Below the pieces are notes generated by a model. The model made no database searches and was not told the DNA's origin. It saw only the letters and a program-made list of their open reading frames with translations. Positions 26,056-33,547 of a stretch of 64,000 nt of DNA are shown in pieces. The translations under genes were made by a program, and so were the position numbers. How positions within the stretch are numbered: position 1 is the stretch's first letter; every line of letters starts with the position of its first letter. Source of the DNA: Collinsella phocaeensis (GTDB lineage: Bacteria > Actinomycetota > Coriobacteriia > Coriobacteriales > Coriobacteriaceae); assembly GCF_900119895.1 (NCBI RefSeq), contig NZ_FQLR01000004.1, positions 1,178,001 through 1,242,000 on the forward strand. Reading direction: 5' to 3'.

Positions 26056-26781
26056 CTACTTGAGCTTCCGCTTGAGGACGACGCCGTTGTGCGTATAGCC
26101 CATGCGCTCAAGCGCATCGAGCGCGGCGGCCGCCTCGGCCTCTTTTTTAGAGGACCCGCTTCCCCGGCCCCGTCGCACGCCGTCGACGAGCGTGACCGCC
26201 GTGAACGTCGGCTCATGGGCGGGACCGGTCGTGTCGACGAGCTTGTAGGCGGGTGCCTCCATGTGGTCGCGCTGGACGCATTCCTGGAGGTAGGACTTGG
26301 GGTTCGTGGGATGCTCCGCGCGCTCGGTCGCAAGATGGGGCTTGAGCGTACGCAGGACGAACGCTTCGGCGGCGTCCCAGCCGGCATCGAGATAGAGCGC
26401 GCCCACAAGCGACTCGTACACGTTCTCGAGCGCCGAATGCAGGCCTCGTGCACCGGTCCCCATCTCGGAGGAGCCGAAGATGATGCATTTGTCGATCCCG
26501 AGCTCGAGGCCGACGTCGGACAGGGTCATGCCCGAGACGAGCGAGACCTTGAGGCGGGTGAGCTTGCCCTCATCGAACTGGGGATAGGACCTGAACAAAG
26601 ACAGCGCGACGATGGACCCGAGGATGGAATCGCCCAGGAACTCGAGGCGCTCGTACGAGGCCGAGACAGGCTGGCCCTCGACGGCGGAGGGATGCGTGAT
26701 GGCGGAGCGGAGCAGCGAGTGGTCTGAGAACTCGTGGCCGCAGATCGCCTCTGCGCGGGAAAGCTTATCGGACAGGGCCAC
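26056..26781 (-). CDS. rnc: Ribonuclease III
   Basis: RNase III cleaves double-stranded RNA, including rRNA precursors. The 241-residue protein has the nuclease signature ERLEFLGDSILG with the metal-binding acidic residues, the second acidic site ENVYESLVGALYLDAG, and a C-terminal double-stranded RNA binding domain ending with GRGSGSSKKEAEAAAALDAL. Start is GTG with GGAGG in the end of acpP. The order acpP-rnc-smc-ftsY is conserved in many Gram-positive bacteria. Confidence 0.96.
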   Translation of the reverse strand: MALSDKLSRAEAICGHEFSDHSLLRSAITHPSAVEGQPVSASYERLEFLGDSILGSIVALSLFRSYPQFDEGKLTRLKVSLVSGMTLSDVGLELGIDKCIIFGSSEMGTGARGLHSALENVYESLVGALYLDAGWDAAEAFVLRTLKPHLATERAEHPTNPKSYLQECVQRDHMEAPAYKLVDTTGPAHEPTFTAVTLVDGVRRGRGSGSSKKEAEAAAALDALERMGYTHNGVVLKRKLK

Positions 26782-26784
26782 GCC

Positions 26785-27027
26785 TTACGCCTCCAGGGCG
26801 GCAGCGAGGGCGTTGACGGCGTCGGCCACGGAATTGATCGACTCGAGCTGGTCGTCGGGAAGCTCGAGGTCGAACTCATCCTCCATGGCGGTCACGAGCT
26901 GCAAGCGGTCAAGGGAATCGGCGTCGAGGGTGTCGAACGTCGTCTCCTCGGTCACATCCTCCGCAGCGACACCGAGGACGTCGGACGCAATCTCGCATAC
27001 CTTGTTGAAGATATCGGCACGCTCCAT
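26785..27027 (-). CDS. acpP: Acyl carrier protein
   Basis: AcpP carries growing fatty acyl chains on a phosphopantetheine arm. The 80-residue acidic protein shows the attachment serine in DADSLDRLQL, the family DSL motif, near residue 40. ATG at 27027 follows AAAGGAG; an in-frame ATG at 27072 is not supported by a ribosome site. It follows plsX by 83 bases and precedes rnc by three, so lipid synthesis and RNA processing genes share a transcript. Confidence 0.96.
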   Translation of the reverse strand: MERADIFNKVCEIASDVLGVAAEDVTEETTFDTLDADSLDRLQLVTAMEDEFDLELPDDQLESINSVADAVNALAAALEA

Positions 27028-27110
27028 GGCGGCGCTCCTTTCAATCATCGCGGACCCGTGCGTCCGCGCCATACGCTTGAAGATTTTACCCTATGGATGC
27101 GGCGCGGGCA

Positions 27111-28130
27111 TCAGCGGACGATGTTGTCCATCGAGGCCGCAAGCATCTCGACCAGGTTGCTCCGAGCCGCCTCGGCGGCGGCCAGCGTGCCGTTCTTCAC
27201 CGCTTCGGCCGACGTTGCCCCGTGACCGATGAGCACGACGCCCCGAAGGCCGAGGAGGACGGCACCGCCCCGGGCATCACCGGAGAGCTTTGCCTTGAGC
27301 TCGCGCAAGCGCCCGCGCAGGATGAGCGCGGCGAGCTTGGAGGCAGGACCGCATGACAGCATGCCCTTGAGCTCAGCCATGAGGAACTTCGCGGCGCCCT
27401 CCGTGGATTTGAGCGCGATGTTGCCCGAAAAGCCGTCGGCTACGACCACATCGAAGGCCCCCGACGTGAGGTCGCCGCCCTCGCAGTTGCCGACGAATCC
27501 GGGAACCGACTGCCGCATGGGCTCGAAGCATGACTTGGTGAAGTGAGACCCCTTCGAATCCTCGGTGCCGTTGGAGAGCAGGCCGACGCGGGGCGCCGCG
27601 ATGCCGAGGACGATCCGCGCGTAGGTGGATCCCATCTGGGCGAAGCGGACCATGTCGCCGGGCTCGACATCGGGGTTGGCCCCCATGTCGCACAGGACGG
27701 TCTCGCCGCCGAGCCGATTGGGCAGCGCGTTGACGATGCAAGGGCGGATGGGGCGGCGCTCTCCGTCCTCTTCATATTTGAACGGGGTGACGTAGGCCGT
27801 GGCCGCAGCGGTGACGGCGCCGGTGGCGCCGGCGGAAAAGAACCCGTCCGCGTTGCCGCGCTTGACGGCACGGCACCCGATGACGATAGAGGATTTGCGC
27901 TTACGCATGACCGCCGTGATGGGGTCGTCCTCCATCGTGATGACATCGGGAGCGACCAGGGGCTCGACGCGATCACGCTCGGCGGCGAAGGGGCACACGA
28001 CCTCTTCGGGGCCCACGGCCAGGACGATGAGGTCCGGATCGGCGGAAATCGCCGCATCGATGCCGGCGAGCACCACCTCGGCCGGCTCGTCGCCGCCCAT
28101 GACGTCGACGCAGATCGTTACGTGCTTCAT
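27111..28130 (-). CDS. plsX: Phosphate acyltransferase PlsX
   Basis: PlsX makes acyl phosphate from acyl-ACP, the first step of phospholipid synthesis in most Gram-positive bacteria. The 339-residue protein begins MKHVTICVDVMGGDEP, with the characteristic DxMGGD motif, and has GFFSAGATGAV and ADGFSGNIALKSTEG. Start ATG at 28130 is preceded by GGAGACC. PlsY is not in the window. The gene lies downstream of rpmF across an intrinsic terminator, so its expression may depend on readthrough, and it is followed by acpP, its substrate carrier. Confidence 0.96.
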   Translation of the reverse strand: MKHVTICVDVMGGDEPAEVVLAGIDAAISADPDLIVLAVGPEEVVCPFAAERDRVEPLVAPDVITMEDDPITAVMRKRKSSIVIGCRAVKRGNADGFFSAGATGAVTAAATAYVTPFKYEEDGERRPIRPCIVNALPNRLGGETVLCDMGANPDVEPGDMVRFAQMGSTYARIVLGIAAPRVGLLSNGTEDSKGSHFTKSCFEPMRQSVPGFVGNCEGGDLTSGAFDVVVADGFSGNIALKSTEGAAKFLMAELKGMLSCGPASKLAALILRGRLRELKAKLSGDARGGAVLLGLRGVVLIGHGATSAEAVKNGTLAAAEAARSNLVEMLAASMDNIVR

Positions 28131-28151
28131 GAGGGTCTCCCCCATCCATAG

Positions 28152-28180
28152 AAAAATGGCCGACTCCTCGAGCCGGCCAT
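28152..28180 (-). terminator. Intrinsic terminator between rpmF and plsX
   Basis: ATGGCCG and CGGCCAT form a 7-bp stem around an 11-base loop, followed by TTTTTC on the minus strand. It lies between the rpmF stop and the plsX ribosome site, so it would separate high ribosomal-protein expression from lower lipid gene expression by partial termination. Confidence 0.75.
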
Positions 28181-28242
28181 GCGGTTGCTTGTCGGGCGCG
28201 CTCGCACGCGGACAGGCGGTCTTACAAACGGGAAGCTCTACG

Positions 28243-28422
28243 CTACTCGGTGACGATGACCTCGCGGTCCTTATAGAAACCGCAGTTGCCGCACACGTGG
28301 TGCGGGAGCTTGACGGCACCGCAACGCGGGCACACGGAACGGGCGGGGGCGTCGATCTTCATGTTGGCGGAACGACGGGTGTGGACGGCGCCGCGGCCCT
28401 TCTTCTGCTTAGGTACTGGCAT
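28243..28422 (-). CDS. rpmF: 50S ribosomal protein L32
   Basis: L32 is a small protein of the large ribosomal subunit. The 59-residue frame starts MPVPKQKKGRGAVHTRRSAN, the usual L32 N-terminus, and has the zinc ribbon CPRC and CGNC (residues 31-46). Because all four cysteines are kept, this is the zinc-containing form. ATG follows AGGAAGG and a promoter lies at 28475-28502. In many bacteria a DUF177 gene precedes rpmF; here there is none, and the upstream neighbour is pepQ. plsX follows, as usual. Confidence 0.96.
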   Translation of the reverse strand: MPVPKQKKGRGAVHTRRSANMKIDAPARSVCPRCGAVKLPHHVCGNCGFYKDREVIVTE

Positions 28423-28474
28423 GATGACCTTCCTTACAAGAACTATCTATCTGGTGCGATATGCGCAAGTAGCG

Positions 28475-28502
28475 ATATTAGCACAGTTAACGCACATGTA
28501 CA
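28475..28502 (-). promoter_or_regulatory. Promoter of rpmF
   Basis: The minus strand has TGTACA, a 16-base spacer and the extended -10 TGC-TAATAT. It lies about 50 bases before the rpmF ATG, in an AT-rich interval between pepQ and rpmF. Confidence 0.6.
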
Positions 28503-28562
28503 GACCTATTTAATCTCCACAAGGCTTAACCACAAGATGCGGCCGCATGGGACGCAAGGGGC

Positions 28563-29693
28563 TTAACAGGGCACGACCTGGAGCTCATGGGTGCTCTTCG
28601 TGAAGGGCTCATAGCCATCCGGGGTGACGACGCCGAAGTCCTCGAGGCGGACGCCGCCGACACCGGGCAGGTAGACGCCGGGCTCCACCGTGATGACGGC
28701 ACCGGCCTCGACGGTGTTGCTCGTGCGGCCGAAGACGGGGCGCTCGTGGATATCGATGCCGACGCCGTGGCCCAGGCCGTGATCATAATAGGCGCCATAC
28801 CCGGCATCTCCGATGATCTTACGGGAAAGCATGTGGATGTCGTGCCCGTCAACGCCCGCATGGATCGCCTTGACGCACTCCTCGTGCGTATGGCGGACGA
28901 GGTCGTAGAGGGCGCGCTGCTCGTCGGTGGGCTCGCCCATGACGACCGTGCGGGTCATGTCGCTGCGGTAGTCGCAGAAGGACGCGCCGTAATCCATGAG
29001 GACGAAGTCGCCCTTCTCGATGACCCGGTCGCTCGGTATCGCATGCGGGTTGGCCGTATTGGGCCCGGAGGCGACGATGGAGCCGAAGGCGAGGCCGTCG
29101 GCGCCGTGCTCGAACATGAAGTTCTCGAGTTCGGTCCGCGCCTGCTTCTCGGTCATGCCCGGACGCAAGACGCCCAGCATGTGCTGGAAGGCGGCGTCGG
29201 TGATCTCCTGCGCGCGCCGCATGAGCTCGATCTCCTCGGCATCCTTGACGGCGCGCATGATCTGCAGGTCCTCATGCATGAGCGGCAGCGCGACGCTCAC
29301 GGACAGGTCCTCGAGGGCGCGCTCGAGGGCGCGGAAGAACCCGATCTGCATGTCGTCCTCGACCGCCATCACGCGGCAGCGCGCATCGCGGGCTCTGGCG
29401 GCGACCCAGCCCGGGATATCGTGGCCGTCCATATCGACCTTCCAGGGGTGGCCCGACGGAAGGTTCTCCTCGAAGGAGTTGAAGTACCTCGAGTCGGTGT
29501 GGAGAAAGCAGGCGTCACGGGTGATGACGGCAGCATGGGGATACTCCCCGGTGTAATCGAACACGCCCTTAGCGCCAGTCAGCCAGCGGAGGTTCGCCTC
29601 GTCGCGAACGACCACGGCGTCGTAGCCGCGCTCATCCATCAACGAGCGAACGCGTGCGATGCGGCCGGCGGGGCCGGTGAGATCTTGGGTCAT
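28563..29693 (-). CDS. pepQ: Xaa-Pro aminopeptidase/dipeptidase (M24 family)
   Basis: This metallopeptidase removes residues preceding proline from peptides. The 376-residue protein has an N-terminal creatinase-like domain and a C-terminal pita-bread domain. The five metal ligands of M24 enzymes are visible: Asp in LMDYGA, Asp in SDMTRTV, His in GLGHGVGIDIHE, Glu in ITVEPGVY and Glu in RLEDFG. Whether it acts as an aminopeptidase (PepP) or dipeptidase (PepQ) is not decided by sequence. ATG at 29693 follows AAAGGAAG. It ends the alaS-ruvX-mltG-yqeG-aroK-aroB-like series, a position where pepQ commonly follows aroB in other Gram-positive genomes. Confidence 0.92.
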   Translation of the reverse strand: MTQDLTGPAGRIARVRSLMDERGYDAVVVRDEANLRWLTGAKGVFDYTGEYPHAAVITRDACFLHTDSRYFNSFEENLPSGHPWKVDMDGHDIPGWVAARARDARCRVMAVEDDMQIGFFRALERALEDLSVSVALPLMHEDLQIMRAVKDAEEIELMRRAQEITDAAFQHMLGVLRPGMTEKQARTELENFMFEHGADGLAFGSIVASGPNTANPHAIPSDRVIEKGDFVLMDYGASFCDYRSDMTRTVVMGEPTDEQRALYDLVRHTHEECVKAIHAGVDGHDIHMLSRKIIGDAGYGAYYDHGLGHGVGIDIHERPVFGRTSNTVEAGAVITVEPGVYLPGVGGVRLEDFGVVTPDGYEPFTKSTHELQVVPC

Positions 29694-29737
29694 GGCTCTT
29701 CCTTTCTATTCGCCATACGGCCTACAGCATATCCCAA

Positions 29738-30817
29738 TCACGCCCTGCGGGCGGCGACGAATGCGGCGGCATGGCGCTCGAGGACATCATCGTCGACCGT
29801 GGTGAGCCTGACCGTGCCGGGAAACTTGGGCAACGGCAGCATGAAGCGGTTCGAGCTGCGGAACCGCTCGGCGCGAAGCGCCCCGACAAGATCGTCGGGC
29901 TCGAAGTCGAACGTGAGCTCGCCGATGCCGAGCGCCTCGAAGGCATCGTCCTGGTCGAAGATGACCTCGGGGTCGAGACCGAACGCATCGTGGGCGACGC
30001 GCGCCTCGAAGCGCATGCCCTCTGCGACGCACAGATACCAGGGGGCCTCGGGCCCCATGAGCCCCTTCAGGGCGGCGGCGGTCGTGAGGCCGAAGGCGAG
30101 GGCGCTGCGCGCCGACGGGCTCGAGGATTTGATCGATCCCGAGCGCGAGGTCTGACACATGCAGAGCAGGTCGATCAGGGCGATGGGGTCGCCCTCGAGC
30201 ATCCGATCGATGTTCTCGGCGAGCTTGTCCCACACGCGACGGCTCTCGGACAGGGCGCTGCGCACGATGACGGTGTACCCGAGCCCGAGCTGCTCGACGT
30301 CTCCGTCGGCGACGAGGTCGAGATCGCACGCGACCATGTCGACGCGGGGCTGGATGCTCACGCACCCCGGAGCCTCTCCGCACGAGAGGGGCACCATGCC
30401 CGTCGCGAGCGAAGCCATGCCGTCGAGCGAGGTGGGGACCAAGACGCACGCGGTGCCAGCGCACCACGAGCGGGAGCACCAGATGGCAAGGGAGCACGCG
30501 GCGGTCTGGCCGACCCCGAGGATGAGGTCATCGGAGGTGATGCCGGCAGAAGACAGATCCCGCATGGCGGCGAGCGCAGCGTCCATAGACGGGTCGTCGG
30601 ACTCCGTCAGCGTGATCGAGAACCCGGCGTCGGCGAGCGCGCGGCGAACCGCCACGCGGACGCGCGCATCGGTACCCGGCGACACGATCGCATGCGCGCG
30701 CTTAGGAGAGCCCACCACGTTCTTGAGAATACGGGGGAGTTCGTCGAGCAGGCCCGACCCCAAGCGGAAATCGGTGCAGGTGCTTCCGAAGTTGACGAGT
30801 TGGCGACGAATGGTCAT
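29738..30817 (-). CDS. Degenerate AroB homologue, predicted non-catalytic
   Basis: The 359-residue protein aligns along its length with 3-dehydroquinate synthase (AroB), but its active site is lost. The NAD loop GGGxxxD is GVGQTAACSL (residues 101-110) and lacks the aspartate. The segment that carries the catalytic lysine, GGKxxxN in AroB, reads ATGMVPLS (138-145). The metal glutamate site GLAEVIK is replaced by LGYTVIVR (179-186), and the paired histidines of GHTxGHAxE are GLTTAAAL (243-250). It overlaps aroK by four bases (ATGA), so it is cotranslated. It may be a structural partner, a regulator, or an enzyme with a new activity. Whether another intact aroB exists in the genome is unknown. 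Confidence 0.8.
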   Translation of the reverse strand: MTIRRQLVNFGSTCTDFRLGSGLLDELPRILKNVVGSPKRAHAIVSPGTDARVRVAVRRALADAGFSITLTESDDPSMDAALAAMRDLSSAGITSDDLILGVGQTAACSLAIWCSRSWCAGTACVLVPTSLDGMASLATGMVPLSCGEAPGCVSIQPRVDMVACDLDLVADGDVEQLGLGYTVIVRSALSESRRVWDKLAENIDRMLEGDPIALIDLLCMCQTSRSGSIKSSSPSARSALAFGLTTAAALKGLMGPEAPWYLCVAEGMRFEARVAHDAFGLDPEVIFDQDDAFEALGIGELTFDFEPDDLVGALRAERFRSSNRFMLPLPKFPGTVRLTTVDDDVLERHAAAFVAARRA

Positions 30818-31347
30818 AGCAATCCACGCTCCAACAATATCTCGGCACAGGTATAGGACACCTCGGTAAACGAACGGCCGCGAATGTCGACGGTGATGTC
30901 GGCGGCGGCGCGGTACAGAGGACGGCGATGCTCGTAGAGCCGAGCGGCATGGCGCTTCGAGCGAAAATCGGGACGCGTGTCGGCACGGCGAATCTGGCGC
31001 AGGGAGTCATCGAAATCCCCATCGAGGTAGACGCACCAGCCCATCTCGTGCATGAGCTCGATGTTCTGCGGCATCTCGACGATTCCCCCGCCGCAGGAGA
31101 CGAGCAGGCTGCGCTCCCCCATGAGAGAGCGGAGCGCCTCGGTCTCAAGCTCCCTGAAGGCGGGCTCGCCTTCGCGCTGGAAGATCTTGGTGACGCTCAT
31201 GCCCTTCTCTCGCTCCACCATGCGATCGGTGTCGACGAAAGGGCGACGGAACATGCGTCCCAGGTTGCGCGCGAGCGTCGACTTGCCGGCACCGAGAAAC
31301 CCGATGAAGAAGATATGGTCGCAGCCGCGTTTGATCGACGAGGCCAT
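30814..31347 (-). CDS. aroK: Shikimate kinase
   Basis: AroK phosphorylates shikimate at C3. The 177-residue protein keeps the functional residues: P-loop GFLGAGKST at 16-24, the shikimate-binding Asp in VDTDRMVEREKGM, the FRELE arginine, the SCGGGIV glycine triplet, and RPLY in the lid region. It is therefore probably active, in contrast to the AroB-like neighbour that overlaps its stop by four bases. ATG at 31347 follows GAGGAG, which lies in the end of yqeG. Confidence 0.93.
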   Translation of the reverse strand: MASSIKRGCDHIFFIGFLGAGKSTLARNLGRMFRRPFVDTDRMVEREKGMSVTKIFQREGEPAFRELETEALRSLMGERSLLVSCGGGIVEMPQNIELMHEMGWCVYLDGDFDDSLRQIRRADTRPDFRSKRHAARLYEHRRPLYRAAADITVDIRGRSFTEVSYTCAEILLERGLL

Positions 31348-31352
31348 AGACG

Positions 31353-31850
31353 CTACTCCTCGCAGGGCAGGCCGCGGAGCGCGCGGCGCTCGAAGATCCG
31401 GAAGATCTGCGTGTACCAGAGGTCCACCGTCGTCTGCGGCTTCACGAGCACGGTGTCCACGCCCGCCAGGTTGCCTCCCCAGACATCCGTGTAGAGCTGG
31501 TCTCCGATCATGACGGACTCGTGCGCGCGCGCACCGAGCCTCCGCATGCCCGCACGTATGGCAAACGGAAGCGGCTTGCAGGCGAACAGGATGAAGTCCA
31601 TCCCGAGTTCGCGCGCAGAGCGCTCGACCTGATCCTTATGCCAGTTGTTGGACACCATGATGAGCTCGAAGCCGAGCGTGCGCGCCCGGTCGAGCCATGC
31701 CAAGACGGCATCGGGCGCGCAGGAGCGGTCGCGCGGAACGAGCGTATTGTCCCGATCGAGCAGGATCGCGCGCTTGCCGCGCACCCAGAGCTCGTCGAGG
31801 TCGATGCGCTCGACGCACGAGACGTAGCGTGTCGGTGAGAAAAAACTCAT
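31353..31850 (-). CDS. yqeG: YqeG-type HAD phosphatase
   Basis: YqeG proteins are HAD-superfamily phosphatases of class IIIA; phosphatidylglycerophosphate phosphatase activity is known for related eukaryotic and cyanobacterial proteins. The 165-residue protein has the nucleophile motif LLDRDNTLV, motif II VSNN, the lysine in KPLPFAIRA, and motif III MIGDQLYTDVWGGN. Substrate in this bacterium is not established. The ATG overlaps the mltG stop (ATGA). In many Firmicutes yqeG lies near aroE and yqeH; here it sits next to aroK. Confidence 0.9.
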   Translation of the reverse strand: MSFFSPTRYVSCVERIDLDELWVRGKRAILLDRDNTLVPRDRSCAPDAVLAWLDRARTLGFELIMVSNNWHKDQVERSARELGMDFILFACKPLPFAIRAGMRRLGARAHESVMIGDQLYTDVWGGNLAGVDTVLVKPQTTVDLWYTQIFRIFERRALRGLPCEE

Positions 31851-33115
31851 GAAAGGGACTCCGAATACTCCTGACTGAACTGCTCGAACTCCTCGTAATC
31901 AGCGGTGAACCGGTGGCTTCCGTCACCGGCGGCGGAGGCGACGTAGTAGAGGTAATCGGTCTGCGCCGGGGCAAGGGCGGCCTCGATCGCGGAGATCGAG
32001 GGGCTGCAGATGGGCCCGGGCGTCAGGCCGAGATGCTCGTAGACGTTGTACGGCGAATCGATCTCGAGATCGGCGTAGGTGACCCCCTGATTGCCGCCGC
32101 CGCGCGCATAGACGATCGCGGCATCGATCTGCAACGGCATATCGAGGGCGAGGCGATTGCAGATGACGCTCGCCACGAGCGGGCGCTCGTCGGCCACGGC
32201 CGTCTCGCGCTCGATGAGCGACGCCATGGTCACGACCTGTTGGGCGGTCAGGCCCTGAGGCCTGGCATCGAGATCGAGCGAAGCGGTCTCGACCTCGAAC
32301 TGATCAAGGCAGGCGCGAATGATCTGATCGACCGTGGGCGACTCGCCCAGGTTATAGGTCTTGGGGTACAGATACCCCTCAAGAGAATCCTCGTAGGCGC
32401 CCGAGAGGAACGGGTACTCGGCGGCGTAGGCGGAAGCCTTGGCCTGCGCAAGGAACTCGTCCGCGGGGATGCCGTAGGTCTCCTCGACGCGTTGAGCCGT
32501 CTGCGCGACCGTAAGCCCCTCTTGGATGGTGAGGGTCAACGTATCGGCGTTGGGGCCTTCCACGAGCTGACGGACAACGTCCTCGGGGTCCTGCAGGGTA
32601 TACAGGATATAGGAACCGGGCTTGAGGGAAGACTCGGCGCCGAGCTTGGTGACAGCGGCATAGTAATCTTTGGGATTATCGATGACATGGTTCTCAGCAA
32701 GCAGGGAGGCGATGGCGTCTCCCGATGCGCCCTCGGGAATCGTGACCTCGACCTCGAGACCGGCCTCGGCGGAAGAGGAGGGAAACAAGAGACCCTTCAC
32801 GACGGGGAACGCGAAGACCGCGACGGCGATGAGCGCGATGACGGCGACCGCGACGGCCGCGGGACCGGCGAGGGAGCGTCGCGAAGGGCGAGCTCGGCGA
32901 GAAGCCGAGGAGCTGTAGCTCGACCGAGTCGCCGCGGGGACCGGACGGGCGGCCCGATGGGCGCTCCCGGGCGCGCAATGGGCGCCGGATCTCGCGGAAC
33001 GCGCAACGGGCCGGCGCTGCGCCTGCACGGAGTCATCACGAAAGCGGGTGCCGGCGGGACGGTCACCGGACCCCGTGGAGCGGCGGCTGAAACCGTCGTC
33101 TGGGCGGTTACTCAC
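31847..33115 (-). CDS. mltG: Endolytic murein transglycosylase MltG
   Basis: MltG cleaves nascent glycan strands and is thought to end their elongation. The 422-residue protein has a cytoplasmic N-terminus of about 85 residues rich in Arg, Ser and Pro, one membrane helix (about 85-107), a LysM-like region with EGLTVAQTAQRVEETYGIP, and the catalytic domain with MASLIERET, whose Glu near residue 303 is the expected catalytic acid. SPYNVYEHLGLTPGPICSPS is also typical. I chose GTG at 33115 because AGGA lies eight bases upstream; the ATG at 33142 would overlap ruvX by 35 bases. Confidence 0.93.
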   Translation of the reverse strand: MSNRPDDGFSRRSTGSGDRPAGTRFRDDSVQAQRRPVARSARSGAHCAPGSAHRAARPVPAATRSSYSSSASRRARPSRRSLAGPAAVAVAVIALIAVAVFAFPVVKGLLFPSSSAEAGLEVEVTIPEGASGDAIASLLAENHVIDNPKDYYAAVTKLGAESSLKPGSYILYTLQDPEDVVRQLVEGPNADTLTLTIQEGLTVAQTAQRVEETYGIPADEFLAQAKASAYAAEYPFLSGAYEDSLEGYLYPKTYNLGESPTVDQIIRACLDQFEVETASLDLDARPQGLTAQQVVTMASLIERETAVADERPLVASVICNRLALDMPLQIDAAIVYARGGGNQGVTYADLEIDSPYNVYEHLGLTPGPICSPSISAIEAALAPAQTDYLYYVASAAGDGSHRFTADYEEFEQFSQEYSESLS

Positions 33116-33539
33116 GGTCGTCGTCCTTTCTCGTACGGGCATCGAGCCACGCCTGCAAGAAAAGCGAGGCGGCGATCATATCGACCTTGCCGCGCATCTG
33201 GCGCTCCGACAACCCCTGCTCCCGCAGGATGCGCTTGGCCTCGGAGGAGGACAGGCGCTCGTCGACGAGCTCGAGCGGCAACTCGCAGCGCTCCGCGATG
33301 GAGCGCGCCTGGCTGACGACGCGCTCGGCCTGGGGGCCGTCCTCGCCGGCGAGCGTCCGAGGACGCCCGCACACGAGGACGTCGGGCTCATAGTCCTCGA
33401 GGACCATGCGGAAACTTCGCGCATGGGCGAGGACCTCATCGGCGGGCAGGACCTTCACCGGCATCGCTACGCGTCCGGCGCTATCGGACGCAGCGATGCC
33501 GATGCGGGTCTGCCCGATGTCAAGCGCAAGCGCGACCAT
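33108..33539 (-). CDS. ruvX: RuvX/YqgF RNase H-fold nuclease
   Basis: RuvX (YqgF) is a small RNase H-like protein, essential in several bacteria, implicated in 16S rRNA maturation and possibly Holliday-junction resolution. The 143-residue protein begins MVALALDIGQTRIGIAASD, with the first catalytic Asp, has VCGRPRTLAGEDGPQ and VDERLSSSEAKRIL, and ends with KVDMIAASLFLQAWLD containing the last acidic residue. It follows alaS by eight bases and precedes mltG, the order seen in many Gram-positive genomes. Confidence 0.93.
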   Translation of the reverse strand: MVALALDIGQTRIGIAASDSAGRVAMPVKVLPADEVLAHARSFRMVLEDYEPDVLVCGRPRTLAGEDGPQAERVVSQARSIAERCELPLELVDERLSSSEAKRILREQGLSERQMRGKVDMIAASLFLQAWLDARTRKDDDRE

Positions 33540-33547
33540 GCCGGCCC

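Noticed and set aside
28529-28548. Palindrome ATGCGGCCGCAT between pepQ and rpmF, considered as a terminator
   Set aside because: It has no loop and no U-run, so it cannot act as an intrinsic terminator; probably chance in GC-rich sequence.
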